From Dyadobacter sp. CY261 (GTDB lineage: Bacteria; Bacteroidota; Bacteroidia; Cytophagales; Spirosomataceae): 64,000 nt of DNA. Positions 26,447 to 34,864 of this stretch are shown one piece after another. How positions within the stretch are numbered: the first letter of the stretch is position 1; every line of letters starts with the position of its first letter. A program made the translations under genes and the position numbers. The notes under the pieces were generated by a model that had not been told where the DNA came from, made no database searches, and saw only the letters and a list, made by a program, of their open reading frames with translations. The stretch is from contig NZ_JAKCPW010000014.1 in the NCBI RefSeq assembly GCF_021440085.1, positions 1 to 64,000 of the forward strand. Direction: 5' to 3'.

Positions 26447-26665
26447 ATGGTCAGAACACTGATTACGCCGGAAAACACTAACATCTCATTGGAAGTGCCA
26501 GCCTCTTTCGTTGGAAAGCAGGTCGAGGTGATTGCGTTCACGGTTAATGATTTTGTTGAAGAGCGCATTGAGCAGGATAAAACCTTGACACACTATGCCA
26601 GCCAGAAAACGCTCGAAAAAGACTGGCTGACGGAAGAAGAAGATGAAGCATGGCAAAATTTATAA
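26447..26665 (+). CDS. Antitoxin-like protein of a MazF/PemK pair
   Basis: This 72-residue protein has an N-terminal beta segment (ISLEVPASFVGKQVEVIAF) and an acidic C-terminal tail (WLTEEEDEAWQNL). That is the usual plan of a type II antitoxin with a toxin-binding tail. Its 3' end overlaps the toxin start by 16 bases, which suggests coupled translation. The frame is intact although the toxin after it is broken. Confidence 0.78.
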   Translation: MVRTLITPENTNISLEVPASFVGKQVEVIAFTVNDFVEERIEQDKTLTHYASQKTLEKDWLTEEEDEAWQNL

Positions 26666-26978
26666 AGGGCGAAGTTGTAGTCATTCCCTTTCCATTCTCT
26701 GACCTGTCTGGTTCCAAAAGACGTCCGGCTCTGGTGCTGGCCGATTTACCAGGGGATGATCTGCTGCTATGCCAGATCACATCGCAAACTCTAAGGATAT
26801 TCACTCAGTACCGTTGTTAGCAGCAGATTTTTTGACCGGCTCGCTGCCTGTGAACAGCTTTATCCGCCCGACTCGTCTGTTTACCGCCGATAAAAATATA
26901 GTTCTTCGGAAAGCTGGCCTGATTAAGGTAAAGACTATTAATGATGTTACTCAGACGATCATTAAGCTTATTCAGTGA
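26650..26978 (+). pseudogene. MazF/PemK-like toxin, frameshifted
   Basis: The first frame from ATG 26650 reads MAKFIKGEVVVIPFPFSDLS, then RRPALVLADLPGDDLLLCQI, a typical PemK/MazF start, and stops at 26820 after 56 codons. The rest of the family pattern continues in the -1 frame: SKDIHSVPLLAADFLTGSLP, then SFIRPTRLFTADKNIVLRKA, to a stop at 26976-26978. The break is near 26785-26795. One added base would give a toxin of about 109 residues. An intact MazF cleaves RNA. This copy is probably inactive unless the break is a sequencing error. Confidence 0.85.
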
Positions 26979-27519
26979 CTTGCTGTGGTTCTGCCAAGCG
27001 CTCTAGCAATTCCAAAGCCTCTTCCCAATTATTTACCCGCGTATGCCTGTCGATTCCCCTGTTATGCCCTGCTGTAAATAGAATAGGCTTGCCTTTATGG
27101 AAATCCAGGTTTTTGAAGTGATCGTCGATCAGGTAGTCGGTATTTATGACGCTCTTGTCGCCGCAGAAGATGATGTTCCTCCAATGGATGGACGGGAAAT
27201 GCTCGGCTAGCCAGTCGTATTTCTCGGGCAGCGAATTCGGGAACTCCATAGCGGCCGACACAATGTATACCTCATAATTTTCCTGCAATTTGATTATGGC
27301 CTCCTGCGAGCCGGGGATGACGGGTGCATTGCGGAAAAATCCCGGTTTGTAAATCAGGTTTCGTGCGGCTAACGGATCCGGAAAGGCCTGGTCTTCGGGA
27401 ATGCCGTGCATAGCCTCTTTCGTAATCCTTATCCCGAAAGCGTCTGCGTACCAGTTGATCCAGTTAGCTTCAATGTCGACGATGACATTGTCCATATCCA
27501 CTGCAATCGATTTTTTCAT
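26968..27519 (-). CDS. 5'(3')-deoxyribonucleotidase-like HAD phosphatase
   Basis: This 183-residue HAD-fold enzyme starts at ATG 27519. It has the nucleophile motif AVDMDNVIVDIE (Asp-x-Asp) and later VINTDYLIDDHFKNLDFHKG, the pattern of NT5C-type nucleotidases. It would remove phosphate from (deoxy)nucleoside monophosphates. It is divergent from a DeoR regulator, with shared operator-like repeats between them. Its 3' end overlaps the end of the broken toxin gene by 11 bases. Confidence 0.88.
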   Translation of the reverse strand: MKKSIAVDMDNVIVDIEANWINWYADAFGIRITKEAMHGIPEDQAFPDPLAARNLIYKPGFFRNAPVIPGSQEAIIKLQENYEVYIVSAAMEFPNSLPEKYDWLAEHFPSIHWRNIIFCGDKSVINTDYLIDDHFKNLDFHKGKPILFTAGHNRGIDRHTRVNNWEEALELLERLAEPQQVTE

Positions 27520-27538
27520 GATTTGGTAAATTAGTACT

Positions 27539-27585
27539 TGCAATTATTTGCAACAAATGTACGGTATGCGTGCAATATTTTGCAA
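27539..27585. promoter_or_regulatory. Two TGCAATWWTTTGCAA repeats between nucleotidase and deoR-like gene
   Basis: TGCAATTATTTGCAA (27539-27553) and TGCAATATTTTGCAA (27571-27585) are near-identical 15-mers, each with TGCAA/TTGCA symmetry. They are 32 bases apart, three helical turns, which is good geometry for a looping repressor. They lie between the divergent starts at 27519 and 27635, so autoregulation by the DeoR protein is likely. Confidence 0.65.
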
Positions 27586-27606
27586 TATTAAATTTAAAAT
27601 GTTTGT

Positions 27607-27614
27607 TAAATTTG
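27607..27614 (+). promoter_or_regulatory. -7 promoter element of the DeoR-family gene
   Basis: TAAATTTG matches TAnnTTTG and lies 21 bases before the ATG at 27635, just downstream of the paired TGCAA repeats. It supports the shorter gene start chosen here. Confidence 0.6.
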
Positions 27615-27634
27615 CATCCATAATCGGGGTTACT

Positions 27635-28384
27635 ATGTTAAAAGAAGAACGGTTTCAAATCATACTGGATCAGCTAGGGCACGAGCAAAAGGTATATCTG
27701 GGGCATCTGAGTACACTTTTGAATGTGTCGGAGGATACGGTCAGAAGGGATATCAAGGAACTGGCTGACCAGGGATTATTGAAATCGGTGAGGGGAGGTG
27801 CAGTACCACATTCACCTGGGCCGCACCATTTTCGTGACCGAATGACATATGATAACGAGCAAAAGCTGATAATTGCAAAAAAGGCATTGCAATTTCTTAA
27901 AAACGGCCAGGTCGTCATTTTCGACGGCGGTACATCGGCTTTGCTGATTGCCCAAATGCTTCCGAAAGACCTGGAATTGACTGTAATCACCAACAGTTTC
28001 CCGATTGCTTCGATCCTGGAAGAACATGAGCATGTAGAGGTACTCTTTGCCGGCGGCCGCTTGTTAAAAAATTCCTTTGTAACAATCGGCAACGACGCCA
28101 TGCAGTTCTTTAAAAAATTCAGGGCTGACATCTGTTTGCTCGGCATTTGCAGTATTCATGCCGATCTGGGAGTAACCGGACCGGATTTCGAGGAAAGTGA
28201 AGTCAAAAGAACTATAATTGAATCTTCGAAAGAGGTGATCGCCCTCGCAACGACAGAAAAACTGGGCACGGCCGAAGCCTATTATGTTTGTCCGACCGAT
28301 CGGCTTGCAACGATCATCACCGATCAGCCGGACGACAATGAGGAATTCAAAATCTACAAGGATATGGGTATTCGGATGGTATAA
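27635..28384 (+). CDS. DeoR/GlpR-family transcriptional regulator
   Basis: ATG 27635 gives 249 residues. The N-terminal helix-turn-helix is HLSTLLNVSEDTVRRDIKEL. The C-terminal DeoRC sensor domain has FDGGTSALLIAQML and the LFAGGRLLKNSFVTIGNDAM segment that binds sugar phosphates in this family. The frame is open back to 27548, but the promoter at 27607 excludes that start. Its divergent partner is a nucleotidase, so it may sense a pentose or nucleotide-derived phosphate. Confidence 0.92.
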   Translation: MLKEERFQIILDQLGHEQKVYLGHLSTLLNVSEDTVRRDIKELADQGLLKSVRGGAVPHSPGPHHFRDRMTYDNEQKLIIAKKALQFLKNGQVVIFDGGTSALLIAQMLPKDLELTVITNSFPIASILEEHEHVEVLFAGGRLLKNSFVTIGNDAMQFFKKFRADICLLGICSIHADLGVTGPDFEESEVKRTIIESSKEVIALATTEKLGTAEAYYVCPTDRLATIITDQPDDNEEFKIYKDMGIRMV

Positions 28385-28392
28385 CCCGGTGC

Positions 28393-28551
28393 CTAATCGT
28401 GCTCATTTTGTTCAACTTGCTCTATTTTGAAAATAGTATCATCCAAAGTCTTTGTTTCCTTGTTGAGCGCATTGGAAAAGCCCAACATAAACGAAAGGGC
28501 TAATCGCAGCATCCATTTTTTTAGATGCAGGAGAATGGGTTTGATTTCCAT
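28393..28551 (-). CDS. Small 52-residue membrane-type protein
   Basis: This small frame runs from ATG 28551 to TAG 28393. It opens MEIKPILLHLKKWMLRLALS, then FMLGFSNALN, and ends in an acidic tail (FKIEQVEQNEHD). A cationic amphipathic or membrane-associated N-terminus with an acidic tail is visible. It lies 96 bases after the 131-residue hypothetical gene on the same strand. I know of no family. Coding is plausible but unproven. Confidence 0.45.
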   Translation of the reverse strand: MEIKPILLHLKKWMLRLALSFMLGFSNALNKETKTLDDTIFKIEQVEQNEHD

Positions 28552-28647
28552 GATTTTCTGAAAAAGTAATGAGTCATGGCCGGCACGGACGTGTGCAGGC
28601 GGAAACGATGCGCTGTGAGGTTGAGTGAACCTTTTGCGATCAGATTT

Positions 28648-29043
28648 TCAGGAATAGAAATCGATAGGATCTTCGGAGGAGAGAGATCTGCTTTTGAAAT
28701 GAAGGTGATTGACGCTCTGCCGGACCATTAATGGCTTCGGACTATTGGTCACGAGGCGGGAAGCAATCGAAAGGCGGACTTTTAGAATTTCGAAAATTGC
28801 CGATTGATAGTTTTTGAAATCGTAAAAACTACTGACATTGCTAACCGTAGAGGTAGCAAAATGCGTGATTTGAGGAATTCGTGCACAACTTGCAAGCGTT
28901 CTACGCTGACTAACCAGCTCAACCCGGTTCGTTCTGCTAACGCCGACTTCGTTGAAATGCAGAAATCCTGTTGAAAGGACGACCAGAAATAGCCACTTCA
29001 ATAAGATATTGTGATGTCGTATTTCAGAATTAGTCTTCATCAT
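28648..29043 (-). CDS. Hypothetical protein with N-terminal membrane segment
   Basis: This 131-residue protein begins with a hydrophobic stretch (LLKWLFLVVLSTGFLHF) after a charged start, so it is exported or anchored. The rest is Ser/Thr/Arg-rich and matches nothing I recognise. Its start ATGA overlaps the stop of the SDR gene, which indicates translational coupling. That argues for a real gene. Confidence 0.55.
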   Translation of the reverse strand: MMKTNSEIRHHNILLKWLFLVVLSTGFLHFNEVGVSRTNRVELVSQRRTLASCARIPQITHFATSTVSNVSSFYDFKNYQSAIFEILKVRLSIASRLVTNSPKPLMVRQSVNHLHFKSRSLSSEDPIDFYS

Positions 29044-29819
29044 TTCGGTGCCATGCGTATTGCTCCATCCAAACGGATCACTTCCCCGTTTAGCATGGGA
29101 TTTTCAATAATCGATTTGGCCAACAATGCATATTCAGAAGGCTTTCCAAGACGGGAGGGGAACGGAATTTGCTGTCCCAGCGAAATGCGTGCATCTTCGG
29201 GCAAGCCCATTAAAAGTGGTGTTTCAAAAAGCCCCGGCGCAATGGCCATCACACGAATGCCCGATTTTGCCAAATCACGCGCAACGGGAAGCGTCATACT
29301 CACGATCCCACCCTTACTGGCCGCATAAGCTACCTGGCCCATTTGCCCATCATAAGCAGCCACAGAAGCCGTATTAATGATCACGCCGCGTTCACCTTCC
29401 TCATTCGGTTCATTCTTCTCCATCGCAAAAGCAGCCAAACGCATCACATTGAATGTGCCGATCAGATTAATGCGGATAGTTTTTTCAAAAAGCTCAAAAG
29501 AATGCGGGCCGTAGATGCCGTCTGCTTTACCAATGATCTTACGTGCCGGAGCGATGCCTGCACAGTTGATTAGGATTTGAATGCTGCCGAAGGTTTGCAA
29601 TGCAATATCTATCGCATTCTGGACTTCGCTTTCGCTCGTGACGTCGGTTTTAATGAATTTAAGCTCGTCGGAAAATTCGTTTTCGAGCGCTTGCCCGGCT
29701 GCTTCATTTAGATCCAGGACGACAACTTTGGCTCCCTGACTTGCGAATAGCCGCGCAGTCGCTTCTCCAAGGCCGGAGGCGCCGCCGGTGATGAGGGCAG
29801 TGGAGGTTTGGAGGTGCAT
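29040..29819 (-). CDS. SDR-family 3-hydroxyacyl-CoA dehydrogenase-like protein
   Basis: This 259-residue NAD(P)-dependent short-chain dehydrogenase has the cofactor motif TGGASGLG near residue 11, NCAG after strand 4, and the catalytic YAASKG. The segment ending VIRLDGAIRMAPK and the overall layout match type II 3-hydroxyacyl-CoA dehydrogenases (HSD17B10-like), so a role in fatty acid or branched-chain oxidation is likely. It overlaps the next small gene by 4 bases. Confidence 0.9.
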   Translation of the reverse strand: MHLQTSTALITGGASGLGEATARLFASQGAKVVVLDLNEAAGQALENEFSDELKFIKTDVTSESEVQNAIDIALQTFGSIQILINCAGIAPARKIIGKADGIYGPHSFELFEKTIRINLIGTFNVMRLAAFAMEKNEPNEEGERGVIINTASVAAYDGQMGQVAYAASKGGIVSMTLPVARDLAKSGIRVMAIAPGLFETPLLMGLPEDARISLGQQIPFPSRLGKPSEYALLAKSIIENPMLNGEVIRLDGAIRMAPK

Positions 29820-29825
29820 AGGACG

Positions 29826-29984
29826 TTATTTCCTGTGCAGATTTTCAGGAACGGGATATTTTTCAAGAGTCTTACGAGCTCTCTCTGTTTTATCCAATAC
29901 AATTTGAGGTATCGGAAGATTGTCCAGATGGGGGTTGTAAGTGATATTGTCGGTTTTCCCTGACTTTTTATCTAAGACTTTCAT
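29826..29984 (-). CDS. Small 52-residue charged protein after the DUF6934 gene
   Basis: This frame runs from ATG 29984 to TAA 29826. It reads MKVLDKKSGKTDNITYNPHL, then PIPQIVLDKTERARKTLEKY, and ends PVPENLHRK. It is soluble and highly charged, without a signal. It starts 26 bases after the stop of the DUF6934 gene and so is probably in the same transcript. Position and size suggest a partner of the DUF6934 protein, which is an inference. Confidence 0.5.
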   Translation of the reverse strand: MKVLDKKSGKTDNITYNPHLDNLPIPQIVLDKTERARKTLEKYPVPENLHRK

Positions 29985-30010
29985 ATTTCTGGAAGACTGT
30001 TTTTATAAAG

Positions 30011-30454
30011 TTAAGGCTTTTTCTCAGCCAAAAAACCTTCAAAATTAACATTCGGTTCAAATGGAAACCATTGATCGTCTTGAAGGCCGCTAATTAACAG
30101 ATCCGACTGTTCAGGATAATAAATCTTTGAAATAGCAATTTGATACAACCGGGTTCTGGCAGGCGTGCTTCCTTCAAAATAGATTTTCTTACCAGGATTT
30201 GAACCAAGAAATTGATGAATGGCGGAGATTGCGGTAACAAGGACTTCGGGCATGTCCCCATTGTCAGTTACGGATAAGTCGTCATAACTTCCCGTTGCTT
30301 TATCGTAATCAACCAGAGATAAGTTATAGGTATCAATTGTCAAAGGCGTAAAGAATATGACCTTTTCGAAAACACCACGCTTCCCGATACTTTGGAACTG
30401 GAAGCGGGTGTTTTCTTCGTTGCTTTCGGTCTGATATGCCTTATACTGCCCCAT
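30011..30454 (-). CDS. DUF6934-family protein
   Basis: This 147-residue protein has the pattern I associate with DUF6934: NTRFQFQSIGKRGVFEKVIF, DTYNLSLVDYDKATGSYDDL, then KIYFEGSTPARTRLYQIAIS. Function is unknown. Its ATG shares one base with the ileS stop codon (TGATG), so it is translated in coupling with ileS. A 52-residue protein gene follows closely. Confidence 0.75.
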   Translation of the reverse strand: MGQYKAYQTESNEENTRFQFQSIGKRGVFEKVIFFTPLTIDTYNLSLVDYDKATGSYDDLSVTDNGDMPEVLVTAISAIHQFLGSNPGKKIYFEGSTPARTRLYQIAISKIYYPEQSDLLISGLQDDQWFPFEPNVNFEGFLAEKKP

Positions 30455-33400
30455 CAGCCAACCACCTCGATCTTCACCTTCAGCAAAAATTCATCCATCT
30501 CGATCTCGGTCGCTTCTCCATTAAGGTCGCCGACGAGGTTGAGGTCCAGGGCTTGTACTTCCTGGCAGATGTAGTCTTTGTTGGCGATTACTGCGCTGGC
30601 GAGCAGGCCGTCGTTGTTTTGTAAAGTAATACGGATTTTGTCGGTTACTTCAAAACCGCTGTCTTTACGCAGGTTCTGCACGCGATTCACGAAATCGCGG
30701 GCGATACCTTCCAGACGGAGGTCTTCGGTAACGGTAATGTCTAGAGCAACGGTGAGGCCGCCTTCGCTGGCTACCAACCATCCGGGAACGTCTTCGGCAA
30801 TGATTTCCACGTCGGTCAATGCGATCTCGATCGGGCCGCTCGCGGCAGTTAATGCAATGGTGCTATTGATTTCGATTTCGCGGATCTGATCTTCGGTCAT
30901 CGCAGAAATAGCTGCCGCTACCTCTTTCATCTTCGGTCCGAATTTAGGGCCGAGGGTTTTGAAGTTGGGCTTGATTTTCTTTTTCAGAATGCCGCTATCA
31001 TCGTGTACAAATTCGATATTTTTCACATTCACCTCGCTGAGGATGATGTAAGCCACTTGCTCGATCTGACGTTTGGTTTTATCGCTTAAAACCGGGATCA
31101 GGATTTTGGACAATGGCTGACGAACTTTCAGCTTATGCCCTTTCCGGATGGAGTGAACCAGCGAACTGATTTTTTGTGCCAGTTCCATCGCCTCTTCCAG
31201 ATCAATATCCACCACTTCCGCTTCGATTTTTGGCCAGTAAGTCAAATGCACCGATTCGTATTTGAATGGCGCATTATGCCGGATCGATGCTTCGCGGTCG
31301 CTGTCCGTCAGGTTTTTATATAGCCATTCACCAAAGAAAGGTGCGATCGGCGACATCAATTGGGAAACGGTTACCAGGCAGTGGTGCAAAGTTTCGTAAG
31401 CTGCGGCTTTGTCGTCTGTCAAACCGGTTCCCTGCTCCGCCGATGGGTTCCAGAAACGGCGACGGTTCAGGCGGATGTACCAGTTCGAAAGCTGGTCGGT
31501 CACGAAATCCTGAACGAGACGGCCTGCTTTGGTCGGGTTGTAGTCGTCGAACTGCTCGCCGACCTCTTTGATCAATGTATTCAGTTTCGAAAGGATCCAT
31601 CGGTCGAGCTCAGTGCGTTTTTCGATGGGCACAGAATTCGCTTCATGGAACTCATAACCATCCAGATTCGCGTATAATGCGAAGAAGTTATACGTGTTCA
31701 CCAGGGTTCCGAAGAACTTGCGCTGCACTTCGCCGATCCCGTCAATATTGAATTTCAGGTTATCCCAGGGCTCCGCATTGGTGATCATGTACCAGCGCGT
31801 CGCGTCCGGTCCGTATTGGGCCAGGGTCGAAAACGGGTCAACAGCATTGCCGAGGCGTTTCGACATTTTGTTGCCATTCTTGTCAAGTACCAGGCCAGTC
31901 GATACCACATTCTTGAAAGCAACTGAATCGAACAGCATTCCCGCAATGGCGTGCAGGGTGAAGAACCAGCCACGGGTTTGATCTACACCTTCCGAAATAA
32001 AGTCGGCCGGATAGGCTTTGTCGAAGATTTCCTGGTTTTCAAACGGATAATGCCATTGCGCATACGGCATCGCGCCCGAATCGAACCAAACGTCGATCAG
32101 ATCCGGTTCGCGGTGCATGATATGGCCGGTTTTGCCTACCAATACTACATCATCCACGTACGGACGGTGCAGGTCATAGTCACCATGTTCGAGTTTTTGA
32201 AGGTAATCCGAGTTGTGCAATGCCTGCTCGCGGGTCAAATGGCCGGAGATAATGGCTTCTTCCAACAAGTCTTTCAGTTCTTCGATCGAACCGACGCATA
32301 CTTCATCACCATAATCATTCCGCCAGATCGGCAGCGGCGTTCCCCAGTAGCGCGAGCGGGACAGGTTCCAGTCCACAAGGTTTTCGAGCCAATTTCCAAA
32401 GCGGCCGGTACCAGTGCTTTCGGGTTTCCAGTTGATGGTCTTGTTCAGTTCTACCAAACGGTCTTTCACCGCCGTGGTGCGGATAAACCAGCTATCGAGC
32501 GGATAATAAAGCACCGGCTTGTCGGTACGCCAGCAATGTGGGTACGGGTGTTCGTATTTTTCAACTTTGAATGCCTTGCCTTCTTCTTTCAGTTTAATGG
32601 CAATAAGCACGTCGGTAGGACGGAATTCAGGATCGTCCTGTTCAGCCTGGGAGTAATATTCAGGTTTTACAAAACGGCCTGCATAATCCGTGATCTCTTT
32701 TACAAAACGGCCCTGGCGGTCGACAATAGGTACTTCTTTGCCATTTTCGTCCTTCACCATAATAGCCGGAATGCCGTTCGCCTGTGCAACCCGGAAGTCG
32801 TCCGCGCCAAAGGTAGGGGAGGTGTGCACCACACCGGTACCGTCTTCGGTAGTCACGAAGTCGCCGAGGATTACCCGGAATGCGGGCGTTTCCGGCTGGA
32901 TATAGGGCAAAAGTTGCTCATATTCGATGCCTTCAAGGGCTTTACCTTTGAATTCTTTCAAGATTGTCCATGGCAATATTTTTTTGTCGCTGACCGCATA
33001 GCTTTCGAAATCGCCGTCGTGGCCTTTTTCGGAGAAATATTTGCCTACCAGATCCTTCGCAAGCACAACTGCAACAGGCTCGTGTGTGTAAGGATTAAAG
33101 GTTTTAACCAAAACATAATCAATATTGCCGCCCACCGTCAATGCTGAGTTGGCAGGAAGCGTCCAAGGCGTAGTGGTCCAGGCGAGGATGCGAATATCGA
33201 GGTCTGCCGAATCGGTAAGTACCTCCCATTTTGCAGCATCTTTCACCTTGAACATCGCTACAATAGTCGTGTCCTTCACGTCCTTGTACGTGCCGGGCAT
33301 GTTCAACTCGTGTGACGACAGACCTGTTCCGGCAGCCGGAGAATAGGGTTGGATCGTGTAGCCTTTATAAAGCAAACCTTTGTCGTACAGCTTTTTGAGC

Positions 33401-33885
33401 AGGTTCCAGAGGCTTTCGATGTATTCACTTTTATAAGTAATATAAGCATCATCGAGATCGACCCAGTAACCCATTTTCTCCGTCAGGTCATTCCATTGGT
33501 CGGTGAATTTCATCACCGTCTGGCGGCATTTCTCGTTATAATCCGCTACCGAAATTTTCTTCCCGATATCGTCCTTAATAATGCCCAATTCCTTTTCAAC
33601 CTGCAATTCAACCGGGAGGCCGTGTGTATCCCAGCCTCCTTTACGCTTCACCTGGAAGCCTTGCAGCGTTTTATACCGACAGAAAATATCCTTAATCGCC
33701 CGGGCCATTACGTGGTGGATACCCGGCGTTCCGTTGGCCGACGGCGGTCCTTCGTAAAAAGTAAATGAAGGTGCGCCTTCGCGGGTTTCAACCGACGCTT
33801 CAAAGATCTGCTTGTCTTTCCAGAATTTCAGTACCTCGTCCCCGATTTGAGGGTAACTCAGATTTTTATATTCGTTGTATTTCAT
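30454..33885 (-). CDS. ileS: Isoleucyl-tRNA synthetase
   Basis: This charges tRNA-Ile with isoleucine. ATG 33885 gives 1143 residues, normal for the Bacteroidota form. The HIGH-type motif is in NGTPGIHH near residue 60 and the KMSKS motif is NKMSKRLGN. The CP1 editing domain lies between them, and the anticodon-binding domain with a C-terminal DUF5915-like region ends the protein. A TAnnTTTG promoter lies about 80 bases upstream. The stop overlaps the DUF6934 start. Confidence 0.98.
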   Translation of the reverse strand: MKYNEYKNLSYPQIGDEVLKFWKDKQIFEASVETREGAPSFTFYEGPPSANGTPGIHHVMARAIKDIFCRYKTLQGFQVKRKGGWDTHGLPVELQVEKELGIIKDDIGKKISVADYNEKCRQTVMKFTDQWNDLTEKMGYWVDLDDAYITYKSEYIESLWNLLKKLYDKGLLYKGYTIQPYSPAAGTGLSSHELNMPGTYKDVKDTTIVAMFKVKDAAKWEVLTDSADLDIRILAWTTTPWTLPANSALTVGGNIDYVLVKTFNPYTHEPVAVVLAKDLVGKYFSEKGHDGDFESYAVSDKKILPWTILKEFKGKALEGIEYEQLLPYIQPETPAFRVILGDFVTTEDGTGVVHTSPTFGADDFRVAQANGIPAIMVKDENGKEVPIVDRQGRFVKEITDYAGRFVKPEYYSQAEQDDPEFRPTDVLIAIKLKEEGKAFKVEKYEHPYPHCWRTDKPVLYYPLDSWFIRTTAVKDRLVELNKTINWKPESTGTGRFGNWLENLVDWNLSRSRYWGTPLPIWRNDYGDEVCVGSIEELKDLLEEAIISGHLTREQALHNSDYLQKLEHGDYDLHRPYVDDVVLVGKTGHIMHREPDLIDVWFDSGAMPYAQWHYPFENQEIFDKAYPADFISEGVDQTRGWFFTLHAIAGMLFDSVAFKNVVSTGLVLDKNGNKMSKRLGNAVDPFSTLAQYGPDATRWYMITNAEPWDNLKFNIDGIGEVQRKFFGTLVNTYNFFALYANLDGYEFHEANSVPIEKRTELDRWILSKLNTLIKEVGEQFDDYNPTKAGRLVQDFVTDQLSNWYIRLNRRRFWNPSAEQGTGLTDDKAAAYETLHHCLVTVSQLMSPIAPFFGEWLYKNLTDSDREASIRHNAPFKYESVHLTYWPKIEAEVVDIDLEEAMELAQKISSLVHSIRKGHKLKVRQPLSKILIPVLSDKTKRQIEQVAYIILSEVNVKNIEFVHDDSGILKKKIKPNFKTLGPKFGPKMKEVAAAISAMTEDQIREIEINSTIALTAASGPIEIALTDVEIIAEDVPGWLVASEGGLTVALDITVTEDLRLEGIARDFVNRVQNLRKDSGFEVTDKIRITLQNNDGLLASAVIANKDYICQEVQALDLNLVGDLNGEATEIEMDEFLLKVKIEVVG

Positions 33886-33966
33886 ATGCGTGGTTGGCTC
33901 CGGCATTTGCCGTGGCCGGTCAATGTAAATAGCACTATTTATAACCCTCTCCGGATTTTAAGAGTG

Positions 33967-33974
33967 CAAAATTA
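33967..33974 (-). promoter_or_regulatory. -7 promoter element of ileS
   Basis: The minus strand reads TAATTTTG, matching TAnnTTTG, 82 bases upstream of the ileS start. The leader of about 75 bases contains a small CCGG-based hairpin near 33900-33920. I see no T-box motif. Confidence 0.55.
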
Positions 33975-34062
33975 CGGATTTTTTTCCGCTAAAAGGGTGC
34001 GTGCTTTTGAATGAATCTGAGAGAGATTGTATTATTTTGGTACTTCAACTTTCAATCACAAA

Positions 34063-34692
34063 ATGGAACTTATCAACACCCTATTGACAGCCAATAAATC
34101 GTGGGCAGCCAAACAGCTCGAAGTGGACGAAAAGTATTTTGATAACCTCGCCAAGGACCAAAAGCCGGATTTTCTCTGGATCGGATGCTCCGACAGCCGT
34201 GTTCCCGCCGAAGACCTGACTGGCTCGCAACCAGGTGAAATGTTCGTCCATCGCAACGTGGCAAATCTTGTCGTGCATACGGATATGAATATGCTTAGCG
34301 TGTTGCAATATGCCGTGGAGGTGTTGAAAGTGCGGCATATACTTGTAGTAGGGCATTACCAGTGCGGTGGCGTAAAGGCATCGATGATGCACAAAGATCT
34401 CGGCCTGATCAACCGCTGGCTGCATAATATTAAGGACGTGTATGACAAGTACTCGACCGAACTGGACGCTATCGAGGACGAAAAAACGCGTTTCGACCGA
34501 CTCGTAGAACTGAATGTGATCCAGCAGGTGCATAACCTCGCCCAAACAAGCATTGTACAAGGCGCATGGCACAAGGGGCAGGAGGTGCATTTGCACGGTT
34601 GGGTGTTCGGCCTGCACGACGGGCTTTTAAAAACCCTCGCGCATATGCCACCAAGCACCAAGGTCGAAGGGATTTACCGCTACGACTTCTGA
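34063..34692 (+). CDS. Beta-class carbonic anhydrase
   Basis: This is a zinc enzyme that interconverts CO2 and bicarbonate in the cytosol. From ATG 34063 it has 209 residues. The zinc and active-site motifs CSDSR and HYQCGG are intact, followed by HNLAQTSIVQ and the typical HGWVFGLHDGLL. The frame is open to 34027, but the MELINTLL start fits the family best. It is divergent from ileS and ends at an intrinsic terminator. Confidence 0.95.
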   Translation: MELINTLLTANKSWAAKQLEVDEKYFDNLAKDQKPDFLWIGCSDSRVPAEDLTGSQPGEMFVHRNVANLVVHTDMNMLSVLQYAVEVLKVRHILVVGHYQCGGVKASMMHKDLGLINRWLHNIKDVYDKYSTELDAIEDEKTRFDRLVELNVIQQVHNLAQTSIVQGAWHKGQEVHLHGWVFGLHDGLLKTLAHMPPSTKVEGIYRYDF

Positions 34693-34701
34693 ACAGAGCC
34701 A

Positions 34702-34726
34702 AGCCTGCCTCGCGCAGGCTTTTTTT
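34702..34726 (+). terminator. Intrinsic terminator after the carbonic anhydrase gene
   Basis: A stem AGCCTGC/GCAGGCT with a 5-base loop is followed by a run of seven T residues, nine bases after the stop codon. Confidence 0.88.
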
Positions 34727-34732
34727 GCGGGA

Positions 34733-34790
34733 GGAAGGGAGGATGGAGGAAGGGAGTAAGGGAGTCCTCCTTTCCTCCATCCTCCCTTCC
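34733..34790. repeat. Purine/pyrimidine inverted repeat
   Basis: GGAAGGGAGGATGGAGGAA (34733-34751) and its exact reverse complement (34772-34790) form 19-bp arms with a 20-base spacer. The left arm is all purine apart from one T, and the right arm is all pyrimidine apart from one A. It lies just after a terminator and before the PepSY gene promoter. A looser element of the same composition lies at 41126-41246. Confidence 0.8.
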
Positions 34791-34826
34791 TTTGGTGGTT
34801 CGAGTCGTTCGTCCTATATTCGTATT

Positions 34827-34842
34827 CTTAATTGAGTCTAAA
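34827..34842 (+). promoter_or_regulatory. TTTAGACT-type box in front of the PepSY gene
   Basis: CTTAATTGAGTCTAAA reads TTTAGACTCAATTAAG on the other strand, close to the boxes at 20884 and 20918. It follows a near-consensus -7 element (TATATTCG at 34815-34822) and ends 23 bases before the ATG at 34865. That is a good place for a repressor to block transcription. Confidence 0.55.
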
Positions 34843-34864
34843 TAAGATAATAGCGACGAAATCG

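Noticed and set aside
31951..33147. 398-codon plus-strand frame inside ileS
   Set aside because: It is long, but wholly inside ileS on the other strand, and its translation matches no family I know.
33886..33966. T-box leader upstream of ileS
   Set aside because: The leader is only about 75 bases, and I see no T-box sequence, specifier loop or terminator.
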